Source: Spirochaetota bacterium
Lineage (GTDB): Bacteria > Spirochaetota > UBA4802 > JAKQUI01
Length of the DNA stretch: 57,738 bases
Assembly: GCA_029562645.1 (NCBI GenBank)
Contig: JAKQUI010000037.1
Coordinates: forward strand, 1 to 57,738
Reading direction: 5' to 3'
The notes below the pieces were generated by a model. It was not told the DNA's origin and made no database searches. It saw nothing but the letters and a program-made list of their open reading frames with translations. Numbering within the stretch: position 1 is the first letter of the stretch; each line of letters begins with the position of its first letter. Positions 17,406 to 27,500 of this stretch are shown piece after piece. A program made the position numbers and the translations under genes.

Positions 17406-20400
17406 CGTTATCCGACATATCGATCAAGAACCCCGTCTTCGCCTGGCTGCTCATGGTCGGGCTCATCGTCTTCGGCGCGATCGGCTTCGCCCGCATGGGG
17501 ATCAGCCAGCTCCCGGACGTGGACTTCCCGGTGCTCACCATCATGGTCACCTGGTCCGGGGCCGCCCCCGACACCATGGAGACCGCGGTCGCGGACGTGA
17601 TCGAGAACGCGGTGATGAGCGTCGAGGGCGTGCGCACTGTGAGCTCGGTCTCGCAGGAGGGGCTCACCAACATCACCATCGAGTTCGAGCTGGGCCGCGA
17701 CATCAACGCCGCCCTGCAGGAGGTGCAGTCCAACATCTACCAGGCGCAGCGCAATCTCCCCAAGGACATCGACCCGGCCATCATCAGGAAATCGAACCCC
17801 GAGGACAACCCGATCATGTTCACCGCGCTCACCGGCGAGGCCCCGCTGCGCGAGAAAATGCTCTACGCGCGCGACCACCTGCGCGATGCGCTGTCCACCG
17901 TGGAGGGCGTGGGCGACATCCGCATGGGCGGCTTCGTGGAACCGAACATGCGCATCTGGCTCGACAAGACCCGCATGAACGCGCGCGAGATCGTGGTTGA
18001 GGACGTGATCGCCGCCGTGAACGGCCAGCACGGCCTCTCGCCCTCCGGGTATATCGACACCGGGCCCAAAGAGAAGAACGTGCGGGTGCTCAGCGAGGCG
18101 AATACCGCGAACGAGTTCAAGAACCTGGTGATCCCCAACCGGCGCGGGCAGCCCATCTGGATTCCCATCCGCCTGGGGGACGTGGCCGACATCGAGGAGG
18201 GCCTGGCCGACGTCCGGCGCATCTCGCGCTTCAACGGCGAGCGCGCGGCGGGCCTGGGCATCGTGAAACAGCGCGGCTCCAACGCCGTGGCGGTCGCCAA
18301 GGCGGTCAAAAAACGCATCGCCAACCTCGCCGACATTCTGCCCAAGACCATGAAGGTCGGCGTTATCTGGGACAGCACGAAGTTCATCGAGGACGCGACC
18401 CGGGAGCTCCTCTTCACGCTCACGATGGCGGTCATCCTCACGTCCGTCGTGTGCTGGCTCTTTCTGGGCTCGATGAGCTCCGCGTTCAACGTGATCCTGG
18501 CGATCCCCACCTCGCTTGTCGGCTCGTTCATCGCGCTGTACTTCTTCGGCTTCACGCTCAACACCTTCACGCTGCTGGCGCTGTCGCTGTCCATCGGGAT
18601 CGTGGTGGACGACGCGATCATGGTGCTCGAGAACATTGTGCGGCACAACGAGGAGGGCATGTCGCGCATGAAGGCGGCGATCGTGGGCGCGCGCGAGATC
18701 ACCGGCGCGGCGACGGCGGCCTCGCTCGCGATCCTCGCGATCTTCGTGCCGGTGGTGTTCATGAAGGGAATCATCGGCAAGTTTTTCTTCCAGTTCGGCG
18801 TGGCGATGTCGGTCGCGGTGATGCTTTCGCTGCTCGAGGCGCTCACCCTCGCGCCCATGCGCTGCTCGCAGTTCCTCTCGTCGGGGAGCGATACGCGCAT
18901 CGGCCGACGCGTGGACGCCGCGATGGGCTTCCTGTCCGAGCGCTACAGCGGCGCGCTGCAGTGGTGTCTCAACCACCGCGTGAAGGTGATCGGCGTCTCG
19001 CTCGCCGTCTTCTCGGTATCGCTCCTGCTGGTGGTCGGCATGCGCAAGGAGTTCGTCCCGCCTCAGGACCAGAGCCGGTTCATGATTAATATCCAGACGC
19101 CGCTGGGATCCTCCATCGGCTTCACCGACGATGCGTTCAAGAAGATCGAAGCGATCCTTTCGGAACGGCCCGAGGTCGCCGCCTATTTTTGCGCGGTGGG
19201 CGGTTTCCAGGGCGGTCTCGTCAACCAGGGGATCTTCAATGTCACCCTCAAAGACCCCAAGGAGCGCCCGCTCGCGCCTCCATTTAAATCCGTCCCCTCA
19301 CAGCAGCAGTTCATGGCCTTCCTGCGGGAGCGGATCAAAGCGGTCCCCGGCGTCTTTCGCGTGAGCATGATCGACCTTTCGCTCATGGGCTTCTCCGCCC
19401 AGCGCGGTTTCCCCATCCAGTTCTCGGTGCAGGGTCCCGACTGGGGGAAGCTCGCCGAGCACAGCCAGCGCATCATGGACGCAATGAACGCCTCCGGGCT
19501 TGTAACCGACATCGACACCGACTACAAGATGGGGATGCCCGAGGTCACGGTGCGGCCGGACCGCGCGAAGGCCGCCGCGCGCGGCGTGACCGTGGGCAAT
19601 ATCGCCGACACCATCAGCGCGTCGGTGGGAAGCCTGCGCATCGGCAAGTACACCGACGCGGCCGGCCACCGCGACGATATCCGCGTGAAGCTTTTGGACA
19701 AGTACAACCGCGATCCCGCCGACATCCGCCGCCTCGCCGTGCGCAACATGCAGGGCGAGCTGGTGCCGCTTGCCGACCTGGTGACGCTCGACGAGAACCC
19801 GTCCCTGCTCACGATCACGCGCTACAACCGCGAGCGCGCGATCTCCATCTTCGCAAACATCGCCCCCGGGAAATCGCAGTCCGACATCATGGCGTTCATC
19901 GAGAAGACCGCCAAGGACACCCTCCCCGCGGGCTATCACGCGGTCTTCTCGGGAAGCTCGGAAACGTTCAAGGAGTCCTTCGACAGCCTCATCCTCGCGC
20001 TCGTGCTGGGGATCTTCGTGGCCTACATCGTCCTCGGCTCGCAGTTCAACAGCTTCATCCACCCGGTCACGGTCCTCTTGGCGCTCCCCTTCAGCGTCAC
20101 CGGGGCCTTCATCGCGCTCCGGCTCACCGGGATCTCGCTCAACATCTACAGTATGATTGGCCTCCTGCTGCTCATGGGCATCGTGAAAAAGAACTCGATC
20201 CTTCTGGTCGATTTCACCAACAAGCGCCGCGTCGACGGGCTCGGGGTGCGCGAGGCTCTCCTGGCGGCCTGCCCCACGCGCCTGCGCCCCATCATCATGA
20301 CCTCGGTTGCCACCGTGGCGGCCGCTATTCCGGCCGCGCTCGCCATCGGCCCCGGCGCGGAGACGATCCGCCCCATGGCGGTTGTGGTGATCGGCGGTGT

Positions 20401-20653
20401 GGCCTTCTCCACCGTGCTCACGCTCTTCGTGGTCCCGTGCGCCTACAGCGTGTTTAGCCGGTTCGAGAGCCGGCGGCACCAGCGCGAGCTCCACGAGGCG
20501 CTCGTCTCCCTCGGCGAGGTCGAGGCCGAGGCGCACGCGCGAACGGAGACGATCGACGTCTCCCTTTCAATCGACATGCCGACGACCGAGGCCGCACCCG
20601 CCGAGCGCCCGTCGCGCGGCGGGAAAAAACCATTGTCGAGGAAGCGGACATGA
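17402..20653 (+). CDS. RND-family efflux transporter, MdtB/AcrB-like
   Basis: A 1083-residue inner-membrane pump with the N-terminal start MTLSDISIKNPVFAWLLM, two periplasmic loops and 12 predicted membrane segments. The proton relay GIVVDDAIMVLEN is intact. It groups with hydrophobe/amphiphile exporters rather than metal pumps, which have a different TM4 motif. It sits between a TolC gene (ATGA overlap) and an SDR gene (ATGA overlap), in one operon. No membrane-fusion adaptor is encoded in or next to the operon. Such a TolC-RND-SDR set might export the product of the SDR, which is inference only. Confidence 0.92.
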   Translation: MTLSDISIKNPVFAWLLMVGLIVFGAIGFARMGISQLPDVDFPVLTIMVTWSGAAPDTMETAVADVIENAVMSVEGVRTVSSVSQEGLTNITIEFELGRDINAALQEVQSNIYQAQRNLPKDIDPAIIRKSNPEDNPIMFTALTGEAPLREKMLYARDHLRDALSTVEGVGDIRMGGFVEPNMRIWLDKTRMNAREIVVEDVIAAVNGQHGLSPSGYIDTGPKEKNVRVLSEANTANEFKNLVIPNRRGQPIWIPIRLGDVADIEEGLADVRRISRFNGERAAGLGIVKQRGSNAVAVAKAVKKRIANLADILPKTMKVGVIWDSTKFIEDATRELLFTLTMAVILTSVVCWLFLGSMSSAFNVILAIPTSLVGSFIALYFFGFTLNTFTLLALSLSIGIVVDDAIMVLENIVRHNEEGMSRMKAAIVGAREITGAATAASLAILAIFVPVVFMKGIIGKFFFQFGVAMSVAVMLSLLEALTLAPMRCSQFLSSGSDTRIGRRVDAAMGFLSERYSGALQWCLNHRVKVIGVSLAVFSVSLLLVVGMRKEFVPPQDQSRFMINIQTPLGSSIGFTDDAFKKIEAILSERPEVAAYFCAVGGFQGGLVNQGIFNVTLKDPKERPLAPPFKSVPSQQQFMAFLRERIKAVPGVFRVSMIDLSLMGFSAQRGFPIQFSVQGPDWGKLAEHSQRIMDAMNASGLVTDIDTDYKMGMPEVTVRPDRAKAAARGVTVGNIADTISASVGSLRIGKYTDAAGHRDDIRVKLLDKYNRDPADIRRLAVRNMQGELVPLADLVTLDENPSLLTITRYNRERAISIFANIAPGKSQSDIMAFIEKTAKDTLPAGYHAVFSGSSETFKESFDSLILALVLGIFVAYIVLGSQFNSFIHPVTVLLALPFSVTGAFIALRLTGISLNIYSMIGLLLLMGIVKKNSILLVDFTNKRRVDGLGVREALLAACPTRLRPIIMTSVATVAAAIPAALAIGPGAETIRPMAVVVIGGVAFSTVLTLFVVPCAYSVFSRFESRRHQRELHEALVSLGEVEAEAHARTETIDVSLSIDMPTTEAAPAERPSRGGKKPLSRKRT

Positions 20654-21468
20654 AACGATTCCCTGAAAAACGCGCGCTCATCACCGGCGCGGGAAGCGGG
20701 CTCGGACGCGCCCTCGCGCTCGCCTTCGCGAAACGCGGCTGGCGCGTCGCCGCGGCCGACATCGACGGGGCGCGCGCGGAGGAAACGCGCGGCGCGATCG
20801 ACGCGGCGGGCGGGACGGGCCTGGCGATCCGCTGCGACGTGACGCGACGCGCCGAGATCGAGGCGGCGCGGGGTATCGTGCAACGCGAGTTCGGCGGGAT
20901 CGACGTGTTGGTGAACAACGCCGGGATCGCCGCCGCCGGCCGGATCGAGGACATCACGCCGTCGGAATGGGACCGCATTATCGCCATCAACCTGCGGGGC
21001 GTGATCGACGGCTGCGCCCTGTTCGTCCCGGACCTCAGGCGCCAGGGCGGCGGCCACATCGTGAACGTCTCCTCGTGCGCGGGCATCGCCACGCTGCCCG
21101 AGATGGCCAGCTACAATGCGACCAAGGCCGCCGTGATCGCGCTCTCGGAGACGCTGCGAGTGGAGCTTGCGCCCCACGGCATCGGCGTCACGGCGTGCTG
21201 CCCCACGTTCATCAAAACGAACCTCATGGAGCGCTTCACCGCGACGGAGGAGCGCCAGCGCGCCGTCACGCAGGAGTTCTTCGATAAATCCAGCTATACC
21301 GCGGAGGCCTTCGCGGAGCACGCCATCCGCTCCATCGAGAAGAACCGCATGTACGCCATCCCGCAGATGGACGGTAAGCTCACTTGGATCATCAAACGGC
21401 TGTTTCCGGAAACATATTACCGCGTGTTCGCATGGGAGTATGCGCGGAAGATGAAGCGCGGGGACTAA
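20650..21468 (+). CDS. Short-chain dehydrogenase/reductase (SDR)
   Basis: A 272-residue classical SDR using NAD(P)H. Visible: cofactor motif TGAGSGLG (12-19), NNAG (89-92), catalytic Ser142, and YNATK with Tyr155 and Lys159. Position 40 after the second strand is in ADIDG, where an Asp often indicates NAD preference. Its start overlaps the RND pump stop by ATGA, so it is translationally coupled to an exporter. The substrate is not predictable; lipid, polyketide or hydroxy-acid oxidation are typical for similar SDRs. The C-terminal part (KRLFPETYYRVFAWEYARK) is hydrophobic-basic and might contact the membrane. Confidence 0.88.
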   Translation: MKRFPEKRALITGAGSGLGRALALAFAKRGWRVAAADIDGARAEETRGAIDAAGGTGLAIRCDVTRRAEIEAARGIVQREFGGIDVLVNNAGIAAAGRIEDITPSEWDRIIAINLRGVIDGCALFVPDLRRQGGGHIVNVSSCAGIATLPEMASYNATKAAVIALSETLRVELAPHGIGVTACCPTFIKTNLMERFTATEERQRAVTQEFFDKSSYTAEAFAEHAIRSIEKNRMYAIPQMDGKLTWIIKRLFPETYYRVFAWEYARKMKRGD

Positions 21469-21481
21469 CCGCGCAGGCGGA

Positions 21482-22225
21482 TCACACCGGCAGGGCAATG
21501 ACGCCGAACCGCACAAGCAACACCGCCGCGAGCACAAGCACGCCCGCGCCGATCGCGATCACGTCGGCGCCCCGCAGGCGATAGCGATCGCCGATCCTGA
21601 TCCGGTTGCCCGGCGAGAAACCCTTCGACTCGAGCGCGAGCGTGAGCGTATCGGCCTTCTTGATGCCGTTGAGGATGAGCGGGATGAGGAGCGGCACGTA
21701 CCCCCTGATGCGCGCGGGGACGCTCCCTCGCGTCACGTCGTTTCCCCGCACCTTCTGCGCCTCCACGATGGTGTGCCCTGTGGCCACAAACACGATCACG
21801 AGGCGAAACGAGAGCGACACCGTGAAGGCCACCGGATACGGCAGGCCCATCATGATGAGCCCCGCGGTGAACTCCTCCAGCGAGGTCACCGACAGGAAGA
21901 GCAGTCCCGCCAGGAGCAGGGCCATGAACCGGAGGCTCATGGCCCCCGCATAGTGCGCCGGCGGGAGCGGCCCGTCGTAGAAGAGCATCCACAGACCGAA
22001 CGTGACGGCGCCGATGAGCGCGAAGAGCGGTCCCATCCGCCTGAGGCTTGCCATGCTCCGCGCGAGCGCGAAAAGCGCAATCAACACGATGAGCGCTGCC
22101 GTCATGACGACGGGATGGCCGGCGATCGAGAGCGCGGCGAAGACGGTCGCCAGTAGCGTGATTTTCGCACGCGGATCGAGCCGATGGAGGGGGCTCGCGC
22201 CCCGGGTGTAGAAGAACACGCTCAT
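21482..22225 (-). CDS. ecfT: ECF transporter T component (EcfT)
   Basis: A 247-residue membrane protein, the scaffold that couples the ECF ATPases to the substrate-binding S component. The start MSVFFYTRGASPLHRLDPR is followed by four to five membrane segments. The cytoplasmic coupling region includes ARIRGYVPLLIPLILNGIKK, with the family's Ala-Arg-Gly-type motif (ALESKGF). It starts four bases after the ATPase gene stops, and both are read from the S component side. Order S, A1-A2, T in one operon fits a dedicated (group I) importer. Confidence 0.88.
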   Translation of the reverse strand: MSVFFYTRGASPLHRLDPRAKITLLATVFAALSIAGHPVVMTAALIVLIALFALARSMASLRRMGPLFALIGAVTFGLWMLFYDGPLPPAHYAGAMSLRFMALLLAGLLFLSVTSLEEFTAGLIMMGLPYPVAFTVSLSFRLVIVFVATGHTIVEAQKVRGNDVTRGSVPARIRGYVPLLIPLILNGIKKADTLTLALESKGFSPGNRIRIGDRYRLRGADVIAIGAGVLVLAAVLLVRFGVIALPV

Positions 22226-22229
22226 GGCT

Positions 22230-23885
22230 TCACCGCTTCCGCTTCCAGCATGCGCGGAACTCCTCCGCGTCCATCAGCATCCGTCCGTTGAGGCGCATCG
22301 AGAGGTCCATGATGTCCGTCCGCTTGATCCGCGCGGCCTCGATCAGCGCATCGTTCGAGAAAAACTCGCGCTTGTTCCCGTAGAAGAGCACCCTCCCTTC
22401 GTTCATCGACAGGATGGTCGATCCGTAGGCGGCGGCCGTTTCCATGGAATGGGTTATCATCAGGATGGTGATCCCGGCCCGGTGCAGGGTGCTCACGATG
22501 CCCATGAGCTCGGCCAGCGAGGGATAATCCAGCCCGGTGGTCGGCTCGTCGAGGATGATGACCTCGGGCTCGCCGACGATGATCGAGGCGCAGGCGACCT
22601 TTTCGCGGTCCCCCTTGGGGAGGGCGAAGGGATCGGCGTCGCGGCGGTCGGCGAGCCCCATCCGCGACAGGATGCCGCTCACGCGCGATTCGAGCTCATG
22701 CCCCGCCACCCCCCTCATCTTCAGGATAAAGCCGACCTCGTCGAAGACCGTCTCCGCAAATATCTGGTTGTCGGGGTTCTGGTAGACATAGCCGACGGTG
22801 CCGGCGAAGCCGGGATCATCATGGATGCTCTTCCCCCGAAAGAGGATATCGCCGTCGGCGAACGGAAGGATGCCGGCGACAAGCTTCATCAGCGTGGTTT
22901 TGCCGGACCCGTTCGCGCCTATGACCGTCACGAAATCACCGCGACGTATATCGAGGGACACCGAGTCGAGCACCGGCCGCGCGCATCCCGGATATGCGAA
23001 GGTGAGATCGCGCACCTCGATGAGGGGCTCACCCGCAGCGGCAATCGACCGTTCGTCGCGGGCGATGATCGCGGCGTGCGCCTTTCGGTCGAACGAACAC
23101 CGTCGCTTCGCAATCGACGCGCACTCCTCGACCGAAACGGGCCGGCGGGAAAGCCCGAGCCGGCAGAGGGCGGGCATCGCAAGTCCGGCCGCATCGAGCA
23201 GGGGCGCATCGGCGACGATGTCGCGATCACCATCGCGGAGCACCTCCCCGTCGCAGAGCACGATGATGCGATCGAAGTATGCATGATAGTCCAGCACCTG
23301 CTCGAAGAGCACCACCGTCCCCGCATAGCCGTTCAGGAAGTCCAGGAGGGCCTCCTGCGTCGCCGGCTCGATGTCGGTGAAGGGCTCGTCGAGGATGAGC
23401 ACGGACGGATTGACCGCGAGGAGCGCCAGGAGCGCGATCTTCTGTTTCTCTCCGCCGGAGAGCTCGCCCATCTCCCGATCGAGCAGATGCTCCAGGGAGA
23501 ACCGCGCCGCAAGGGCGCGCACCCGCTCGCTCGCCGTCGCATAGTCGAGGCCGGTATTGAGCGGATAGAAGAGAAGCTCGTCGAGAACGCCGGTGGAGAC
23601 GATCTGCGCCTCGAAATCCTGAAAGAGCACCGCGACCCTCCTGACGATGTCCCGATAGCGGTGCTCTCGCACGCTCGTGCCGTCGAGGAGATAGTCGCCG
23701 CTCATCTCCCCGCGCTCGACATGCGGGATGAGGCCGGCGAGCAGCTTCGAGAGGGTGGTCTTCCCGGCGCCGTTCCTGCCGACCACCAGCACCTTCTCGC
23801 CCGGCTCGATCCGCAGCGAGATATTTCGGATAACGGGCGGACGACCGCTCCGGTAGCTGAATGCGGCCTGTCGAAGATCGATCAT
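22230..23885 (-). CDS. ECF transporter ATPase, fused EcfA1-EcfA2
   Basis: A 551-residue protein with two ABC ATPase domains in one chain, replacing the usual EcfA1/EcfA2 pair. Domain 1: Walker A GRNGAGKTT (36-44), signature LSGGEKQKIA, Walker B VLILDEP. Domain 2 (from about 280): GANGSGKTT, PKGDREKVA in place of a canonical signature, and VIILDEPTTGLDYPS. The altered second signature means one of the two ATP sites may be weak. It powers uptake through the neighbouring S and T components. Confidence 0.9.
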   Translation of the reverse strand: MIDLRQAAFSYRSGRPPVIRNISLRIEPGEKVLVVGRNGAGKTTLSKLLAGLIPHVERGEMSGDYLLDGTSVREHRYRDIVRRVAVLFQDFEAQIVSTGVLDELLFYPLNTGLDYATASERVRALAARFSLEHLLDREMGELSGGEKQKIALLALLAVNPSVLILDEPFTDIEPATQEALLDFLNGYAGTVVLFEQVLDYHAYFDRIIVLCDGEVLRDGDRDIVADAPLLDAAGLAMPALCRLGLSRRPVSVEECASIAKRRCSFDRKAHAAIIARDERSIAAAGEPLIEVRDLTFAYPGCARPVLDSVSLDIRRGDFVTVIGANGSGKTTLMKLVAGILPFADGDILFRGKSIHDDPGFAGTVGYVYQNPDNQIFAETVFDEVGFILKMRGVAGHELESRVSGILSRMGLADRRDADPFALPKGDREKVACASIIVGEPEVIILDEPTTGLDYPSLAELMGIVSTLHRAGITILMITHSMETAAAYGSTILSMNEGRVLFYGNKREFFSNDALIEAARIKRTDIMDLSMRLNGRMLMDAEEFRACWKRKR

Positions 23886-23933
23886 GGTCGATAGCGGGCG
23901 CCGCCCGCCGTGCTGCGGGACGGCCTCGCGGCC

Positions 23934-24494
23934 CTAGCGGCCGCCATCGTACACAAGCCCCATCGCGTCGATCCGCCGGTAGAGGAGTTTCATGAGGATG
24001 GGGCCGAGGACCCCGGCCATCACCGAATTGTTGATAAAGACTATGAAAAAGAGCACATGGAACGGGGCCATGCCGAGGAGCTGCACGCCGAGCCCGACGA
24101 CGAGCGCGCAGACGAGGCTTGCGAGGACGGCGCACAGCGCGAAGATCCCGATCTGGCGCGCGTTCATCGTGATCTCGCCGCGCACCAGGACGCGCCAGAC
24201 CCGGAAGGCGACATAGGAATAGAGGAAGTTCCCGACGAACCCGAAGGCGCTGGCGGGCGTGAGCATGCCGAAGAAATCGGCGATGAGGTTTCCGATGGCC
24301 GATCCCCACGCCGCGGCGGGACCGAAGAGGATCCCGAAGAGGACGGGAATGACGCTCGCGGGCCGCAGCTCCGTAAGTCCGGGAACGATCTGGATGGGCT
24401 TGAACGGGATGAGCGTCCCGGCGAAGATGGCGGCGGTGACCGCGATGAGCACGATCTGGCGCGTCCGGGTCCACACGGCGAACAGTTCCCTCAT
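23934..24494 (-). CDS. ECF transporter S component (substrate binding)
   Basis: A 186-residue membrane protein with about six hydrophobic segments. The S-component fold is suggested by the LRPASVIPVLFGILFGPAAA segment followed by GNLIADFFG. Context makes the call firm: the ATPase and T component follow on the same strand. The substrate cannot be named: no riboswitch is visible and no vitamin-synthesis gene is next to it. GGAGGGAG lies just upstream of the ATG. The 70-bp gap from the preceding gene is short enough for read-through from the cAMP-type operon. Confidence 0.8.
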   Translation of the reverse strand: MRELFAVWTRTRQIVLIAVTAAIFAGTLIPFKPIQIVPGLTELRPASVIPVLFGILFGPAAAWGSAIGNLIADFFGMLTPASAFGFVGNFLYSYVAFRVWRVLVRGEITMNARQIGIFALCAVLASLVCALVVGLGVQLLGMAPFHVLFFIVFINNSVMAGVLGPILMKLLYRRIDAMGLVYDGGR

Positions 24495-24564
24495 TGGCTC
24501 CCTCCTCCCGGCGCACGGCGGCCGGCACGGGACCCCTCCTACCAGCGGGCGCGCGCGGTGTAAA

Positions 24565-27500
24565 CTATTTTATTTCCACCCGCGATGCGGCGTGTCCCTC
24601 GACGATCTGCCGCTGCAGGTCCCGCAGGCGCGCGCTGAAGGTGCGGAACACCGCGAATGCGATCTGCGGCCGCGCCTCGAGCAGGGTGCGGAAGTGCTCG
24701 CGACGTATCACCAGGAAGCGGGCGTCGCGGTCCACCTCGACGGTCGCCGAGCGGACGTCCTCGTCGAGGATCGCCATTTCCCCGAAGTAATCGCGCTCCT
24801 CCAGGACGCAGAGCGTGACCGGCGGCTGTCCGCCCTTGACGATCTTCACGCTCCCGTGCATGATCACGTAGAGCGCGTCGCCCTCCTCGCCCTCCCGGAA
24901 GACGATGTCCCCCGAGAAGAAGGTCTCCTCCGCCGCGATCTCGCTGATCCAGCGCAGTTCGCCCCCCTCGATCTCCTCGAAGAGCGGCACGCTCCTGAGA
25001 AACAGGATCCGTTCCATGTCGGCGTTCATCGCATCCATCTCCTTGTCGTCGGGCCCGCCCGCGAGCGGACGCCCTGTTTCACGCAACGCCCAAGCGGCGA
25101 GGACGCGCGCGCGGGCGCCCTCCCCCCCGGCGATCGATTCGAGCTCCCCGGAGAGCCCCCCCAGCCGCAGCCGCCCGGCCGCGAAGGCGACGCAGGCGCG
25201 GTACCACTCGTCCCCGTCCGGTTTCATCATAAGCTCCCGGAAGAGCCGCGCCGCCTCCGCGGCATGGGCGGGCTGCTCCTCGCGCCAGGAGGACTCGATG
25301 ATCCGCGCGAGCCCGCGCGCCTCGGCGCACAGGCCCTCGATCACCTCGACCGCCTCAGCGCGCACCCGCCGGTCGCGGCTCCGGAGACGGCGCGCCGCCG
25401 TGCTCACCGTCATCGCGTCGGTCGCGATCGACAGGCACTGCATGCAGGTTTCGATCCGCCTGCGGCTCCAGCGCTCCAGGGCGTCCACGATGAGCGCCGG
25501 CGGTCCGCCACCGAGGGCCCGCAGCTGCGCCACGTGCTCGCGATCGAGCGCGACATCCACCACGAACCCCGATAGCCGCTCCAGGACCGTTTCGCGGACA
25601 TCGGCCGGAAAATGAAGCTGCATGATGATGAATTCCGTGACGCCCTCCTGGGCCATGAGGGCGGCCTTGATCGCGGCGATGGAGCCAATGGCCGCGTACT
25701 GGACGGGAAGCGGACGATCGTCGAGCAGGCCCAGCAGCACGGGGATGGAACGCGGATTCCCGATGTGGCCCAGGAGCGAGGCCAGCGCGACACAGCGCGC
25801 ACGGGGCATGCCGCCCTCATCAAGCGCCGCGTGCACCACCGACGTCGCGATGGGACCGAGACGCCTGAGCGCGTCGAATGCGTAGGGCCGCATGCGGCGG
25901 TCCTCCGCGGCCTCAAGCAGCACCGGCACCGCCCGCTCGTCATGCGTTTCACCCAACGCGCCGATCACCTCGCAGCGCACCGCCTCGTCCCCGGATTCCG
26001 AAAGCCGGAGGAGAATCGGCACCAGGTCGCGCCCGCCCGCGGCGCGGATGCTGGCGGCGGCGCGCAGCCGCAGGCGCGGATCGTCCGACTGCGCAAGGGA
26101 GCGCAATGCCCGCATGGGACCGCTCTCGGGATCGCGCACCGGATCGATCATGAGGCAGGCGACGATCGCCTCGCCCTGCAGCATCGGATCGCCGGCATCA
26201 AGAAACCGCTCGACAAACGGCAGGACGCCCGGGTCCCCCATGCGGCCGAGCGCCTGGAGGGCCGCGGCGGCGACGGCCGGATCGGAACCGCCCGCTGCGC
26301 GCATCACCGCATCGACCACATCGCGTTCGCGGACGCCGGCGATCGACGACAGGATCGCGCGCTTCACGCGATCGCGCACAGCGGGAAGCCTCGCAGCCAG
26401 GCGCCGCGCGACCCCCTCGTCCATGATGTCCGCGAGCAGGCGGCAGGCGTACACCGCCACGGCGTCATCGTCCGAGTCCACGTCGCGCAAAAGCCGGTCG
26501 CGGCTTCCCGCGATGTCCGACCGCGTGAGCTGGCGCTCGGCGGCGTCGCGCAGTTCGACGTTCTTCGATTCGAGGTTGGCGACCATCGCCTGCAGGTACT
26601 CGCGCTGGATGCGCAGGCTCATGACCAGCCACACGGCGCACAGCGCAACCGTCGCGATCGAGAGCAGCCGGATATCGGCGCCCAGCGCATCGATCATCAC
26701 GATGATGAACAGCCCCGAGAGGGCCACGCACAGCGGCTTCACCGTGCCGGTGATGAGCGCGCGGCTCCTGCCGCGCCGGTCGCGCGAGATAGAATTAAAG
26801 AGCAAATTGTAGGCGGGCTCGTCGATGCCGTACTTCACCGAGATGTGGCTGTACTTCGAGAAGACGGCCAACAGCGACCGGAAACCGCCCACACCGGACA
26901 CCGGAAGCGCTATCAGGCTCCGGGCCACGAGCGCGCCCGCCCCCAGGGACACGCTTATGGGATGGACGAGCGCGACCCGCCCCACGCCGAACCGACGCAG
27001 GAGCGGCCCGGCGAGCAGGAACTGGAACGCCATGGCGCTCCCGGACCACACCGCGGTGAACACGCCCAGAAAACCGGCCATGGCGTCGCGGTCCGGAAAG
27101 ACCTCGTTGAGGTTGGAGAAGAACTGGTAGTCGATAACATAGATGACGATGTACATCGGCACGTGCAGCAGCGCAAGCGTCCGCACCAGCGGGATCGAGA
27201 GCAGCTCGCGCACCTCGCCGATGCGGCCGGCGGGCGGCCCGTCGCGCTTTTCATCTTTCGCATAACGCATATTTCCGTCGCGCTTCGCCGGCCGGGCAGC
27301 CAGCGCCGCCGGCAGGCACAGGCAGCCGGCGAGCGCCCATGCCGTGAAGAGCTCCGGCGTCCCGGCGTTCTGCGCAATCGCGCGCGTCAGCAGGCCGCCG
27401 GCGACCGTGCCCAGCATCCCCGCCGCCCCGATGATCGGAAAGGCCCGCTTCCCCTCCCGCGGATTGAACACGTCGTTCCCATAGGTCCAGAAGTGCATGG

